A stretch of DNA of 64,000 bases from assembly GCF_022870865.1 (NCBI RefSeq), contig NZ_CP091508.1, forward strand, positions 2,294,001 to 2,358,000, given 5' to 3'. This DNA comes from Uruburuella testudinis. GTDB taxonomy: Bacteria; Pseudomonadota; Gammaproteobacteria; Burkholderiales; Neisseriaceae. Position numbers and translations under genes: made by a program. Below, in pieces: positions 37,787 through 49,601 of the stretch. Every line of letters starts with the position of its first letter. Positions within the stretch are counted from its first letter, which is position 1. The notes beneath the pieces were generated by a model. It made no database searches. It saw only the letters and a program-made list of their open reading frames with translations, and was not told the origin of the DNA.

Positions 37787-39298
37787 ATGAGTCGTGAAAT
37801 GTTACAACTGGCCGAAGCGTTGGCCAGCGAAAAAAACGTAGACACCGAAGTGGTTTTCGATGCCCTTGAGTTTGCATTAAGCACCGCAGCCAAGAAAAAA
37901 GCCGACCGCGAGCATATGGATGTGCGCGTAGAAATCGACCGCGACAGCGGCGAATACCGCACCTTCCGCCGCTGGCTGATTGTGGCCGACGAAGACTACA
38001 CCTACCCCGATGTTGAAAAAACCATCGAGGAAATTCAAGAAGAAATTCCCGGCACCACCATTCAAATCGGCGAATATCATGAAGAGCAGCTGGAAAACGA
38101 AGGCTTCGGCCGCCAGGCTGCCCAAACCGCCAAGCAAATCATTCTGCAACGCATCCGCGATGCCGAGCGCGAACAGATTCTGGAAGAGTTTCTGTCGCGC
38201 AAAGAAGATATCGTGATGGGCACGGTAAAACGCGTAGAACGCCACGGCACCGTCATTGAAATCGGCAAGCTCGATGCACTGCTGCCGCGCGACCAAATGA
38301 TTCCGCGTGAAAACTTCCGCAACGGCGACCGCGTGCGTGCGCTCTTTCTGCGTGTTGACGAAATCGGCAATACCGGCCGCAAGCAAGTGGTTTTGAGCCG
38401 TACCTCGCGCGATTTTCTGGTGAAGCTTTTCGCCATGGAAGTGCCTGAAATCGAAGACGGCTTGCTGGAAATCAAAGAAGCTGCGCGCGATCCCGGCCAA
38501 CGCGCCAAAATCGCCGTAAAATCCAACGACAGCCGCATCGATCCGCAAGGCACCTGCATCGGTGTGCGCGGTTCGCGCGTCAACGCCGTAACCAACGAGC
38601 TTTCCGGCGAGCGTATCGATGTGGTGTTATGGTCGCCCGAAACCGCCCAATTTGTTATCAACGCCCTGTCGCCGGCCGAAGTAACCCGTATTCTGATTGA
38701 TGAAGACAAACACGCTGTTGACGTCATCGTTGCCGAAGACCAATTGGCATTGGCCATCGGCCGGGGCGGCCAAAACGTGCGCTTGGCCGCCGACCTGACC
38801 GGCTGGCAGCTTAACATCATGACTGTGGAAGAAGCTGAAGAGCGCCATGAAGCCGAAGATGCCGCCATCCGCAATCTGTTTGTCGAACACTTGAATGTTG
38901 ACGGCGAAACTGCCGACATTCTGGTACAGGAAGGCTTCGCCACCCTGGAAGAAGTTGCTTATGTGCCCGCCAGCGAGCTGCTGGATATCGACGGTTTCGA
39001 TGAAACCATTGTAGAAGCCCTGCGCAACCGCGCCCGCGATGCCATTCTCACCATCGCCATCGCCTCTGAAGAAAAATTGGAAGATGTAGATGACGACATG
39101 CGCAACCTCGACGGCATCGACCAAGACATGCTGCGTGATTTGGCGCAAGCCGGCATCACCACCCGCGATGACTTGGCCGAGCTGGCCGTAGACGAGTTGA
39201 TTGAAATTACCGGTGTAAGCGACGAAGAAGCCAGAAAAGTGATTCTGGCTGCCCGCGAACACTGGTTCACCGAAGAAAACCAAGGGGGTAATGAATGA
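37787..39298 (+). CDS. nusA: Transcription termination/antitermination protein NusA
   Basis: 503 residues. Domain order: N-terminal polymerase-binding domain (1-130), S1 (about 135-200, [23 protein letters not shown]), KH1 and KH2 (about 230-345, with [18 protein letters not shown]), and two acidic helix-hairpin-helix repeats at the C-terminus. It modulates pausing, termination and rRNA antitermination. ACGGAGAA precedes the start. Its stop overlaps the infB start (ATGA). Confidence 0.97.
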   Translation: MSREMLQLAEALASEKNVDTEVVFDALEFALSTAAKKKADREHMDVRVEIDRDSGEYRTFRRWLIVADEDYTYPDVEKTIEEIQEEIPGTTIQIGEYHEEQLENEGFGRQAAQTAKQIILQRIRDAEREQILEEFLSRKEDIVMGTVKRVERHGTVIEIGKLDALLPRDQMIPRENFRNGDRVRALFLRVDEIGNTGRKQVVLSRTSRDFLVKLFAMEVPEIEDGLLEIKEAARDPGQRAKIAVKSNDSRIDPQGTCIGVRGSRVNAVTNELSGERIDVVLWSPETAQFVINALSPAEVTRILIDEDKHAVDVIVAEDQLALAIGRGGQNVRLAADLTGWQLNIMTVEEAEERHEAEDAAIRNLFVEHLNVDGETADILVQEGFATLEEVAYVPASELLDIDGFDETIVEALRNRARDAILTIAIASEEKLEDVDDDMRNLDGIDQDMLRDLAQAGITTRDDLAELAVDELIEITGVSDEEARKVILAAREHWFTEENQGGNE

Positions 39299-42063
39299 GT
39301 AATACCACAGTAGAACAATTTGCCGCCGAACTGAAACGACCCGTCGACGACTTGCTGAAACAGCTGAAAAGCGCCGGTTTAAACAAAAGTTCCGGCAGCG
39401 ACAGCATCACCTCCGACGATAAAAAACTGCTGCTTGCCTATCTGCAAAAATCACACGGCAGCGAAGGCGGCACCATCAGCATCGGCCGCAAAAAAGCCGA
39501 AGTCAGCACGGTGGGCGGTGTGCAGGTAGAAACCCGCCGCCGCAGCCGTAAAGTGGTTGTCCCCTCTACCGAAGCACTGGCCGCAGAAGCCAAGGCCAAG
39601 TTGGAAGCCGAACAAGCCGAAGCCCGCCGGATAGAAGAGGAAGCACAAGCCGCCGCCGAACGCGAAGCCGCCGAAAAAGCCGCAGCTGAAAAAGCCAAAG
39701 CAGAAGCCGAAGCAGCCAAACTGAAAAATGCTCAAGCCGAGCCTGCCGCTGCCGCTCCTGAAGCTGTCAAACCTGCCGCAAAAGTCACCAAACCTCAGGC
39801 TGCCAAAGAAAAACCGGCGCCCAAAACCGCAGCACCGGCCACACCCAAGCCGGTTGTGAGCGCAGAAGAGCAGGCGGCACGCGATGAAGAAGCCCGCCGT
39901 GCCGCTGCTTTACGCGCCCATCAAGAAGCCTTGTTGCGCGAAAAACAAGAGCGCCAGGCACGTCGCGAAGCCGTGAAACTGCAAGCCCAACAAGATGCCA
40001 AAGCGGCTAAAGAAGCCAAATCATCCGAGCAGCGTTCAGCCAAACCGACCGAGCAAAAACCTTTGGTTGCAGCCGCTGCCACACCTTCTGCGGCCGCAGC
40101 GCCGGCACCTGCCCGCGCCAAGAAAGAAGAACGCAGCGGCCGTGATGATGCCGACAACCGCAACCGCGGTGCCAAAGGCAAGGGCAAAGGCCGCGAACGC
40201 GGCAGTCGTGATGATGACCGCGGCCGCGGTGGTAAAAAAGGCAAAAAGCAGCTCAAACTCGAGCCGAACCAGCATGCCTTCCAAGCGCCGACCGAACCCG
40301 TTATCCACGAAGTTTTGGTACCGGAAACCATTACCGTGGCCGAGCTTGCACATAAAATGGCTGTAAAAGCCGTTGAAGTTATCAAAGTGCTGATGAAAAT
40401 GGGCATGATGGTAACCATCAACCAAGCGCTCGACCAAGACACTGCGCTGATTGTGGTCGAAGAAATGGGCCATATCGGTAAAGCCGCACAGGCCGACGAT
40501 CCTGAAGCGTTCCTCAGCGGCGACGAAACCGTCGGCAGCGGCGAACACGAATCGATTTCCCGCCCGCCAGTGGTAACGGTTATGGGTCACGTCGATCACG
40601 GTAAAACCTCTTTGCTCGACTACATCCGTCGTGCCAAAGTGGTGCAAGGCGAGGCCGGCGGCATTACCCAGCACATCGGTGCCTATCATGTGGAAACCCC
40701 GCGCGGGGTAATTACCTTCCTCGACACCCCCGGCCACGAAGCGTTTACCGCCATGCGGGCACGCGGTGCGAAAGCCACAGATATCGTGATTCTGGTGGTG
40801 GCTGCCGATGACGGCGTAATGCCGCAAACCATCGAGGCGATTGCCCATGCCAAGGCTGCCGGCGTGCCCATGGTGGTGGCTGTTAATAAAATCGACAAAG
40901 AAGCGGCCAACCCCGAGCGCATCCGCCAAGAGCTGACCGCGCACGAAGTTGTGCCCGACGAATGGGGCGGTGATGTGCAGTTTATCGATGTTTCTGCCAA
41001 AAAAGGCCTCAACATCGATGCGCTGCTCGAAGCCGTGCTGCTCGAAGCCGAAGTATTGGAGCTCAAAGCGCCTGTTACCGCTCCGGCCAAAGGCATTATT
41101 GTCGAAGCCCGCCTCGACAAAGGCCGCGGCGCCGTGTCTACCCTGTTGGTGCAAAGCGGCACGCTGCGCAAAGGCGACATGCTGCTTGCCGGCACCACAT
41201 TCGGTAAAATCCGCGCCATGCTCGATGAAAACGGCAAAGCAATCGACGAAGCCGGCCCCTCTATCCCGGTAGAAATCCTCGGCTTGTCTGATGTACCCAA
41301 TGCCGGTGAAGATGCCATGGTGTTGGCCGATGAGAAAAAAGCCCGCGAAATCGCTCTGTTCCGCCAAGGCAAATACCGTGATGTCCGCCTGGCCAAACAG
41401 CAGGCGGCCAAGCTGGAGAACATGTTCAGCAACATGGGCGACAACCAGGCACAATCATTGTCGGTAATTATCAAAGCCGACGTACAAGGCTCTTACGAAG
41501 CATTGGCCGGCAGCCTGAAAAAACTGTCTAACGATGAAGTGAAAGTCAGCGTATTGCACAGCGGCGTAGGCGGCATTACCGAATCGGATGTCAACCTGGC
41601 AATTGCTTCGGGCGCCTTCATCATCGGCTTTAACGTGCGTGCCGATGGCTCTGCCCGCAAATTGGCCGAAAGCGAAGATGTCGAAATCCGCTACTACAAT
41701 ATCATCTATGATGCCATCGATGATGTAAAAGCGGCCATGAGCGGCATGCTGGCACCGGAAGAAAAAGAACAGATTATCGGCACCGCCGAAATCCGTCAGG
41801 TTATCAGCGTGTCCAAAGTGGGCAATATTGCCGGCTGCATGGTAACCGACGGCATCGTGAAACGCGATGCCCACCTGCGCCTGATTCGCAACAATGTGGT
41901 TATCCACACCGGCGAGTTGTCTTCTCTGAAGCGCTTTAAAGACGATGTGAAAGAAGTGCGCATGGGCTACGAATGCGGTCTGATGCTGAAAAACTACAAC
42001 GAAATTATCGAAGGCGACCAATTGGAATTCTTCGAAATCGTTGAAGTTGCCCGCTCTTTGTAA
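39295..42063 (+). CDS. infB: Translation initiation factor IF-2
   Basis: 922 residues. A small IF2-N domain (1-60) is followed by a long Ala/Glu/Lys-rich linker (about 90-340), a second IF2-N-type segment ([15 protein letters not shown]), and the GTPase from about 425: G1 GHVDHGKT, G2 [10 protein letters not shown]3 DTPGHEAF, G4 NKID, G5 SAKKG. Domains II-IV complete the C-terminus. It places initiator tRNA on the ribosome. Start overlaps nusA by four bases. The basic/Gly-Arg patch near residue 290 is a linker feature. Confidence 0.97.
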   Translation: MSNTTVEQFAAELKRPVDDLLKQLKSAGLNKSSGSDSITSDDKKLLLAYLQKSHGSEGGTISIGRKKAEVSTVGGVQVETRRRSRKVVVPSTEALAAEAKAKLEAEQAEARRIEEEAQAAAEREAAEKAAAEKAKAEAEAAKLKNAQAEPAAAAPEAVKPAAKVTKPQAAKEKPAPKTAAPATPKPVVSAEEQAARDEEARRAAALRAHQEALLREKQERQARREAVKLQAQQDAKAAKEAKSSEQRSAKPTEQKPLVAAAATPSAAAAPAPARAKKEERSGRDDADNRNRGAKGKGKGRERGSRDDDRGRGGKKGKKQLKLEPNQHAFQAPTEPVIHEVLVPETITVAELAHKMAVKAVEVIKVLMKMGMMVTINQALDQDTALIVVEEMGHIGKAAQADDPEAFLSGDETVGSGEHESISRPPVVTVMGHVDHGKTSLLDYIRRAKVVQGEAGGITQHIGAYHVETPRGVITFLDTPGHEAFTAMRARGAKATDIVILVVAADDGVMPQTIEAIAHAKAAGVPMVVAVNKIDKEAANPERIRQELTAHEVVPDEWGGDVQFIDVSAKKGLNIDALLEAVLLEAEVLELKAPVTAPAKGIIVEARLDKGRGAVSTLLVQSGTLRKGDMLLAGTTFGKIRAMLDENGKAIDEAGPSIPVEILGLSDVPNAGEDAMVLADEKKAREIALFRQGKYRDVRLAKQQAAKLENMFSNMGDNQAQSLSVIIKADVQGSYEALAGSLKKLSNDEVKVSVLHSGVGGITESDVNLAIASGAFIIGFNVRADGSARKLAESEDVEIRYYNIIYDAIDDVKAAMSGMLAPEEKEQIIGTAEIRQVISVSKVGNIAGCMVTDGIVKRDAHLRLIRNNVVIHTGELSSLKRFKDDVKEVRMGYECGLMLKNYNEIIEGDQLEFFEIVEVARSL

Positions 42064-42087
42064 CAAACCGGCAGTTTACTGACCTTG

Positions 42088-42119
42088 AGGCCGTCTGAAA
42101 GAAAATTTTCAGACGGCCT
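42088..42119 (+). terminator. DUS inverted-repeat terminator after infB
   Basis: AGGCCGTCTGAAA and its complement with a 6-base loop, then a T-rich tract; 24 bases after infB. Confidence 0.85.
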
Positions 42120-42173
42120 TTTCTTTTTTATCGTGCATCTGCTGATTTACACCCATTCACATTACATAAAAAT

Positions 42174-42205
42174 AACCGGTATGCTTGCAAAGAAGCATAC
42201 CGGTT
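42174..42205 (-). terminator. Rho-independent terminator after the adhesin gene
   Basis: AACCGGTATGCTT and AAGCATACCGGTT with a 6-base loop; on the minus strand it is followed by ATTTTTATG. It lies 23 bases downstream of the adhesin stop. Confidence 0.85.
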
Positions 42206-42228
42206 TTACTTGATGATGATTTAAAATA

Positions 42229-45200
42229 CTAAATCACATTCACCGTATCCTGAACCCAAACTTGATAGGAAGTGCCACTCGGTGTTGTGGTATAAACATG
42301 ATAAGCAGTATCCTGATAAGTAACCGTTCCTGAAGAAGTGGTGGTCCAAAGATCAGCCGTATCACCTGCATCACCTTTCACAATCAAGGCATTAACTGCC
42401 GCAGCAGCGCCATCAGCCGTTACCGCAGAAAAGTTAGCAAGCACATCGCTGGCTGCAATGGTAACGCGATTGTTACCATTGCCGGTTAAATCAACTTTCT
42501 CAAAAGTTTTCAAACGATTCAGATTCAGCGTTTGATTGACACCCTCAAAGATAAAAGCATCATAGCCGGCACCGCCATTAACCGTACCGCCACTCAAATT
42601 GCCTCCTTGAACCAATTTAACGATATCATTGCCGGCATCCAGATTGACTGTACCACCGGACATATTGGCACCATTACCGATGGTAAAGGTATCATCATCG
42701 GTACCTAAACTCACCGTACCGCCGCTAAATCTGCCCCACTGCCCGGCAAAGCTGTGATTATAGGTGGTATCGGCACTGATAATGTATTGGTCTGAGCCGG
42801 CGCCCATATTGATACTGCCGTCGGTCATACCGCCCAAATGCACCGTATCATCACCTGCACCGCTGTTCAGATGTACCCATTGCTTCTGGAAGCTGGAGTT
42901 TTGTAAGTCAAACACATCATCACCGGAGCCGGAGTTGATGGTGCCGACTAAAAACTCCACACCATAGCCATCAGTGGTTTTCATCAGGTTATTCCCGTCA
43001 CCCAAACTCACCTTCACATTAGTGTCTGTATCATAGTCGAACTGATTACGGGTATTATCATTCCGGGTGGCAATAAACGAAAGGATATCATCCCCAGAAC
43101 CAAACCTCAGTTGGGCATTATTATGAATATTGCCTAATTCCACGCGGTTGTTACCTTCACCCATATCCACAATCGAATTAGTGCGGAGGCGGTCATACAC
43201 AATCAAGGTATCATCACCCTCACCCATATTGACTCTGGCATTATATTGCACGCCGCCATCATAGCTCGCAGGGCTGCCGATGGCCACAAAGTCTGCACCG
43301 GCACCTGTTTCTAATCTGCCGCCACGGATATTTTTCGTTAAGAAGATAAAATCATTATCCGGAGTAGTTAAAGGCGGACGGTTCAATTCAACTGAATAAG
43401 TCGTTTCATTCCAGGTATCTGATAATATACCGTCTCTGACAATCGGCGCACGATTGATTTCTTCTGCCGTTTTACCATTGATATTGTATTCAGTGGTTTT
43501 CACAACAGAACCTTCAACCAAAGTGCCTCGTTCAATCGCAATTTTGCCGGTTGTAGCATTCAGAGCCATTCCGGTCGCCAAAACACCTGATGTAACTGCC
43601 CAACTACCATTGGTTTTTGTCACGACCAAGGTTGACTGCGTGGTACTGCCTGTTAATGTATAATCAATGGTCATGCTCGAACCATCATGCATCGTTGTAC
43701 CGGCTGCTACAGTTTCACGCGCATCATCAGAAATTCTGCCCGGTTCGATAAACAAATCACCAAGATAATCATTGCTGCTCACATCCATATATACCATCGG
43801 CTCAGGTGTCGTGGTATCCACAATCACTTTTTTCACCTCAGTGTAAGCAACATTATCAGAAGCATCGGCAACCTTGGCACGATATTCATACACACCGTCA
43901 GGCACAGCATCTCGCACTCCGCTGCTCAAATCCACCCAAACATCGCCCTGTTTGATTTGATAGGTTACCTGACTGCCTGTTTCGTTTCCGGTAACACCCA
44001 ATACAAAGGTGTTATCTGTACTGATGGCATCTCCATCAACACCGCTATCCTCATACTCAGTGAGTACAAGCTCGCCGGGTTTGGGCGGCACAGTATCCAC
44101 ATAGAGTATTGAATCATCAGCCGTTTGACCGTTCACATCGGTGGCGGTGGCTTTGATGTCGCCGGCCGGTACCGTACCTTCGCTGTCAATACTCCAGCTG
44201 CCGTCCTCACCAACCACAACGCTGCCGATGGTTTGACCGTCTGTGTCGGTCAATACCACGGTGCTGCCGGGTTCGGCGGTGCCGGATACGCTGATGCTGC
44301 CGTCGGTATCCTCGGTAATGCCGGTAATGGCTACGGCCGGAGCGGTTTCGTCGGTATAGGTTTCGGTGGCGCTGCCTTCCTGACCATTTACATCGGTAGC
44401 GGTGGCGGTCAGTTCGCCGGCCGCTACCGTACCTTCGCTGTCGATACTCCAGTTGCCGTCTGAACCGACCACAACGCTGCCGATGGTTTGACCGTCTGTG
44501 TCGGTCAATACCACGGTGCTGCCGGGTTCGGCGGTACCGGATACGCTGATGCTGCCGTCGTCTTTCTCGGTAATGCCGGTAATGGCTACGGCCGGAGCGG
44601 TTTCGTCGGCATAGGTTTCGGTGGCGCTGCCTTCCTGACCGTTCACATCGGTGGCGGTGGCTTTGATGTCGCCGGCCGGTACCGTACCTTCGCTGTCGAT
44701 GCTCCAGTTGCCGTCTGAACCGACTACTGCACTGCCGATGGCTTTGCCGTCTTTGTCGGTCAATACCACGGTGCTGCCGGGTTCGGCGGTGCCGGATACG
44801 CTGATGCTGCCGTCGTCTTTCTCGGTAATGCCGGTAATGGCTACGGCCGGAGCGGTTTCGTCGGCATAGGTTTCGGTGGCGCTGCCTTCCTGACCGTTTA
44901 CATCGGTAGCGGTGGCTTTGATGTCGCCGGCCGCTACCGTACCTTCGCTGCCGATACTCCAGTTGCCGTCCTCACCAACCACAACACTGCCGATGGTTTG
45001 ACCGTCTGTGTCGGTCAATACCACGGTGCTGCCGGGTTCGGCGGTACCGGATACGCTGATGCTGCCGTCGTCTTTCTCGGTAATGCCGGTAATGGCTACG
45101 GCCGGAGCGGTTTCGTCGGCATAGGTTTCGGTGGCGCTGCCTTCCTGACCGTTCACATCGGTGGCGGTGGCGGTCAGTTCGCCGGCCGCTACCGTACCTT

Positions 45201-47690
45201 CGCTGTCGATACTCCAGTTGCCGTCTGAACCGACTACTGCGCTGCCGATCTCTGTGCCGTCTTTGTCGGTCAATACCACGGTGCTGCCGGGTTCGGCGGT
45301 ACCGGATACGCTGATGCTGCCGTCGTCTTTCTCGGTAATGCCGGTAATGGCTACGGCCGGAGCGGTGCTGTCGGTATAGGTTTCGGTGGCGCTGCCTTCC
45401 TGACCGTTTACATCGGTGGCGGTGGCTTTGATGTCACCGGCCGCTACCGTACCTTCGCTGTCAATGCTCCAGTTGCCGTCTGAACCGACTACTGCGCTGC
45501 CGATCTCTGTGCCGTCTTTGTCGGTCAATACCACGGTGCTGCCGGGTTCGGCGGTGCCGGATACGCTGATGCTGCCGTCGGGTTTTTCAGCCACATCGTC
45601 AATGGCTACGGCCGGAGCGGTGCTGTCGTTATAGGTTTCGGTGGCAGTACCTTCCTGACCGTTCACATCGGTGGCGGTGGCTTTGATGTCGCCGGCCGCT
45701 ACCGTACCTTCGCTGTCGATACTCCAGTTGCCGTCTGAACCGACTACTGCGCTGCCGATGGTTTGACCGTCTGTGTCGGTCAATACCACGGTACTGCCCG
45801 GCTCGGCGGTGCCGGATACGCTGATGCTGCCGTCGGTATCCTCGGTAATGCCGGTAATGGCTACGGCCGGAGCGGTTTCGTCGGCATAGGTTTCGGTGGC
45901 GCTGCCTTCCTGACCGTTTGCATCGGTGGCGGTGGCGGTCAGTTCGCCGGCCGCTACCGTACCTTCGCTGTCGATGCTCCAGTTGCCGTCTGAACCGACT
46001 ACTGCGCTGCCGATTTCTGTGCCGTCTTTGTCGGTCAATACCACGGTGCTGCCGGCTTCGGCGGTGCCGGATACGCTGATGCTGCCGTCGTCTTTCTCGG
46101 TAATGCCGGTAATGGCTACGGCCGGAGCGGTTTCGTCGGCATAGGTTTCGGTGGCGCTGCCTTCCTGACCGTTCACATCGGTAGCGGTGGCTTTGATGTC
46201 GCCGGCCGGTACCGTACCTTCGCTGTCGATGCTCCAGTTGCCGTCTGAACCGACTACTGCACTGCCGATGGTTTGACCGTCTTTGTCAGTCAATACCACG
46301 GTACTGCCCGGCTCGGCGGTGCCGGATACGCTGATGCTGCCGTCGGGTTTTTCAGCCACATCGTCAATGGCTACGGCCGGAGCGGTTTCGTCGGCATAAG
46401 TTTTGGTGGCGCTGCCTTCCTGACCGTTCACATCGGTAGCGGTGGCGGTCAGTTCGCCGGCCGGTACCGTACCTTCGCTGTCGATACTCCAGTTGCCGTC
46501 TGAACCGACTACTGCGCTGCCGATGGTTTGACCGTCTTTGTCGGTCAATACCACGGTACTGCCCGGCTCGGCGGTGCCGGATACGCTGATGCTGCCGTCG
46601 GTATCCTCGGTAATGCCGGTAATGGCTACGGCCGGAGCGGTTTCGTCGGCATAGGTTTCGGTGGCGCTGCCTTCCTGACCGTTCACATCGGTAGCGGTGG
46701 CTTTGATGTCGCCGGCCGGTACCGTACCTTCGCTGTCGATACTCCAGCTGCCGTCTGAACCGACTACTGCACTGCCGATCTCTTTGCCGTCTGTGTCGGT
46801 CAATACCACGGTGCTGCCGGGTTCGGCGGTGCCGGATACGCTGATGCTGCCGTCGGTATCCTCGGTAATGCCGGTAATGGCTACGGCCGGAGCGGTGCTT
46901 TCACTATAGGTTTCGGTGGCTTTCTCGCCCTCATTGCCGTTGACGTCGGTTGCAACCGCGCTCACTTCGCCTTCGGGTTGAACGGCATCGGCTTCGACAC
47001 TGTATTTGCCCTCTGTATCGGCAACGGCGGTGCCGGTGCTGCCGTCCGGCCAGGTAACGGTAACGGTCGAACCGGGTTCGGCCGTGCCGACGGCGGTCGG
47101 TTTGCCGTCGTTGTCGTCATCGCTGAGACTTACTGTCGGGGCGGCCGGGCCGCTTTCGTCGCTATAGGTTTCGGTGGCTTTCTCGCCCTCATTGCCGTTG
47201 ACGTCGGTTGCAACCGCGCTCACTTCGCCTTCGGGTTGGACGGTGTCGGCTTCGACACTGTATTTGCCTTCTGCATCGGCAACGGCGGTGCTGGTGCTGC
47301 CGTCCGGCCAGGTAACGGTGACGGTCGAACCGGGTTCGGCCGTGCCTGCGGCGGTCGGTTTGCCGTCGTTGTCGTTATCGCTGAGGCTGATGCTCGGTGC
47401 GGCCGGAGCAGTGCTGTCGCTATAGGTTTCGGTGGTTTTATCACCCTCATTGCCGTTAACGTCGGTCGCTACCGCACTCACTTCGCCTTCGGGTTGGACG
47501 GTGTCGGCTTCGACACTGTATTTGCCTTCTGCATCGGCAGCGGTGGTGCTGGTGCTGCCGTCCGGCCAGGTAACGGTGACGGTCGAACCGGGTTCGGCAG
47601 TGCCTGCGGCGGTCGGTTTGCCGTCGTTGTCGTCATCGCTGATAGTTAGAGTGGTACGCACCGGCTGAGACGGGGGGGGGGGGGGGGAGG
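42229..47690 (-). CDS. Giant repeat adhesin, main part (out of frame with its 5' end)
   Basis: About 1,810 codons downstream of the cytosine run. Domain order in translation: a Pro-rich linker; three 86-residue Ig-like units with NDGKPTAAGTAEPGSTVTVTW; eleven 85-residue units with GSISVSGTAEPGSTVVLTD; another Ig-like domain (GELVLTEYEDSGVDGDAIS); a spacer; then about 270 residues of Gly/Asp-rich RTX-like repeats (GEGDDTLIV, GSGDDVFDL, GAGDDTVHL) and a C-terminal end DTVNVI that should hold the type I secretion signal. This is the BapA/LapA class of secreted biofilm adhesin. An ATG at 47763 opens this frame but gives an implausible Cys/Arg-rich start; the natural start is 48191 through a slipped tract. 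The neighbouring secretion system fits. Confidence 0.88.
44070..46875 (-). repeat. Eleven tandem 255-bp repeats in the adhesin
   Basis: The mark GTTCGGCGGT recurs at exact 255-bp steps from 44271, giving 11 units of 85 residues. Units differ mainly in three short cassettes: ITGITEDTD / ITGITEKDD / IDDVAEKPD at the start, DTDGQTIG / DKDGTEIG / DKDGKAIG / DTDGKEIG in the middle, and PAGDIKA / AAGELTA near the end, shuffled between units. This suggests recombination or gene conversion among units. Confidence 0.9.
46876..47650 (-). repeat. Three tandem 258-bp repeats in the adhesin
   Basis: Three 86-residue units related to the 85-residue set but distinct, with TVTVTWPDGSTST and YSVEADTVQPEGEVSAVATD. 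The motif ACCGGGTTCG recurs at 47071, 47329 and 47587. Confidence 0.88.
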
Positions 47691-48191
47691 AGTTGTCATA
47701 TCGCTGCCTGAAGAGCCTGCAACGGCAGCAATGGCGGCAATCGGCAGCAATGCCAACAGCCACATCGGGTTAAATACCCATAATGGATTAACTACTGCTT
47801 CTCCGCCCAATGCCTGTCCGGCAAAAACCTCTTCCGCCAATAAGCTGATTGCTTCATTTGTTTGGCCGCTCTCAGGCACATAGGGATAAAAATGACCGTT
47901 TTCGTGTTGCCCCACTACGAGGTTGGACACACCGTCTTCGGCATAATAATTTTCGATAATTAAATCGGGTTCATCTATGTTTGAGCCTTCAAATGTAATC
48001 TGCAAATCTTTGCCGACGCGCTTAACTGTAATATTCTCCGGGCCGAAACCTGTGGCTTCGTCAATTAATTCGTAGTTGACATCGGCCTGCGCTTGTACGC
48101 GCACAGCACCGGTGCCGGCGGTATTAAATTGCAGGGTATCCAATGTTTCTTTGGCATTGTTGATTTTTAAGGTAATTTTGTGATCCGACAT
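47646..48191 (-). CDS. Adhesin 5' part: BapA-type prefix domain, ends early by frameshift
   Basis: 181 codons as drawn. The N-terminus (MSDHKITLKINNAKETLD) and following beta-rich region resemble the BapA prefix of type I-secreted adhesins; it includes SNLVVGQHENGHFYPYVPES and SLLAEEVFAGQALGG. A hydrophobic stretch near residues 135-160 (LLALLPIAAIAAVAGSSGS) leads to a Pro linker encoded by the C-run. After six prolines the frame reads RLSRCVPL and stops. With 14 or 17 cytosines it would continue into the repeats as PSQPVRTTLTI. AATATTTATTATG with a GGAGATA upstream gives the start. Confidence 0.88.
   Translation of the reverse strand: MSDHKITLKINNAKETLDTLQFNTAGTGAVRVQAQADVNYELIDEATGFGPENITVKRVGKDLQITFEGSNIDEPDLIIENYYAEDGVSNLVVGQHENGHFYPYVPESGQTNEAISLLAEEVFAGQALGGEAVVNPLWVFNPMWLLALLPIAAIAAVAGSSGSDMTTPPPPPPRLSRCVPL
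47672..47687 (-). repeat. G16/C16 homopolymer tract, predicted phase-variation switch
   Basis: Sixteen consecutive G on the plus strand (C on the coding strand), inside the Pro-linker codons of the adhesin. The upstream frame needs a tract of 14, 17 or any length equal to 2 modulo 3 to enter the repeat frame; 16 gives an early stop 8 codons later. Confidence 0.9.
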
Positions 48192-48227
48192 AATAAATAT
48201 CTCCAGAAATAATGTGTTGGTTTAATT

Positions 48228-49133
48228 TTATTGCTGTTGGTTGGTATAAAGTTTCACCACAACCCGGCGGTTGGGCTGATTACATGTTTGCACTTGAGCA
48301 GCAGTAGCTTGATTGGCACAGTGGCTGACCACCGGTTCGGCGGCGCCCTTACCTTCTGCATAAATCAATGAAGCAGACACACCGTTTTGCATCAGCAGTT
48401 GTTTGACCGCATCTGCCCGTTGTTTGGAAAGCTGCTGATTGTAGGCTTCAGTGCCTTGGGGATCGGTATGGCCGATCACTTCAATTTTTTTAATGCCCAC
48501 AGGATATTCGCGGATATCCGCAGCGATATTGGCAATCTGTTTGCGGCCGTCGGGAATAATATCGGCGGCTTGCGAGCGGTCGAATGGAAACAAAGCTGAT
48601 GCGCCTAATGTGTATTGACGGGGTGCGCTGCGGGGCGCACAGGTATTTTGTTTGTCGACACGCGACAAGGTGTTGGCTTGATGTTTGCTGTTTTTCAGCT
48701 CCGCCTGGGCGGTTGCTTTATCTACAGCCATCAGCTGCGCTTGGCCGGCCTGGTTTACACTGACACGAAAATAAGATAATTGGCCGCGCGGCAGATTGTA
48801 GAAATTGCCACGGGCGGCTTCATTGGCAGAACTGTTGCCCTGCCCTGTAACGAATGCGCCCAAACGTTGGGGTTGGGCGCAAACCACTGCTTGGGAGTAG
48901 CCGTTTTGCTGTAAGGAGGTTTGATATTCGCCATTGATAACAATGTTAACGGCGGTATGAGAATCACCGGATTGATCGCGGTAAAAAACCAAACCTGCAT
49001 CATTATCGCCAACCCAGCTATCTATCGGCTGATCATTAAAGTTGTGCCACTTTTCTTTGGGATGCGCGCCTGCGCAAGCACTTAAGATCAGTGAAACAGC
49101 GATTACCCCAAAAGTTTTCATTTTTGCTGCCAT
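48228..49133 (-). CDS. OmpA-family lipoprotein linked to the adhesin
   Basis: 301 residues. A lipoprotein signal ends LILSAC with lipid Cys20. The middle (about 25-165) is not recognised. The C-terminal 115 residues are an OmpA-like peptidoglycan-binding domain: ALFPFDRSQAADI, KKIEVIGHTDPQGTEAYNQQLSKQRADAV and NRRVVVKLY. It is probably anchored in the outer membrane and holds peptidoglycan. It lies 36 bases upstream of the adhesin on the same strand; related OmpA-type genes accompany type I adhesin systems elsewhere. Start at 49133 has GGAGTTGG upstream. Confidence 0.87.
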   Translation of the reverse strand: MAAKMKTFGVIAVSLILSACAGAHPKEKWHNFNDQPIDSWVGDNDAGLVFYRDQSGDSHTAVNIVINGEYQTSLQQNGYSQAVVCAQPQRLGAFVTGQGNSSANEAARGNFYNLPRGQLSYFRVSVNQAGQAQLMAVDKATAQAELKNSKHQANTLSRVDKQNTCAPRSAPRQYTLGASALFPFDRSQAADIIPDGRKQIANIAADIREYPVGIKKIEVIGHTDPQGTEAYNQQLSKQRADAVKQLLMQNGVSASLIYAEGKGAAEPVVSHCANQATAAQVQTCNQPNRRVVVKLYTNQQQ

Positions 49134-49601
49134 GTTTATCCAACTCCCATAATGTTGATTTCATCAAAACCAAATATCGGCGCCTGAAAAACTTGTTTGC
49201 CCCTGATACATCACATATGGGCAAGCATTAACAGAACGCACCTTATAGTAACTATATATAATTTGGTTTATATGAAATTATTTCCAATACTATCTTTAAT
49301 CAATATGAATATTAAAAATATGCCTTAACAATAAAAATCAATAAGTGCAAATACTCTATAAATAAATGTATTTAATCATTTTTTTCTAGGAACTTTTACA
49401 ATAAAAATACACAACCCGCTAAATCTATGAAATCTAATGCAGTTATTAAAATACCCTTATCGCTCAATATAAATTTTTATTTTATTGAATTTTTCCATTT
49501 AACTTTTACAAAATCTATTTTTAAATATTTTCGATAAAAATAATTTATGATTGATTTTTCAATTATTTGTGGCATTTTGATAACACTATTCAAATAATTC
49601 T
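49134..49601 (-). promoter_or_regulatory. Very AT-rich upstream region of the lipoprotein-adhesin pair
   Basis: 468 bp, of which 49230-49600 is strikingly A/T-rich (long A and T runs, few C or G) compared with neighbouring DNA. It must hold the promoter for the lipoprotein and adhesin. No open frame. Such DNA is a common target of nucleoid silencing proteins and may be foreign in origin (inference). Confidence 0.5.

Noticed and set aside
44125..47668. Many plus-strand frames of 70-220 codons opposite the adhesin
   Set aside because: They are regular antisense shadows of the 255- and 258-bp repeats, with no ribosome-binding sites or family resemblance.
42229..48191. Reading the adhesin locus as two separate genes
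   Set aside because: The 5' frame ends eight codons after a C16 run and the downstream frame has only an implausible Cys/Arg-rich start; slippage joins a prefix domain to its expected repeats.
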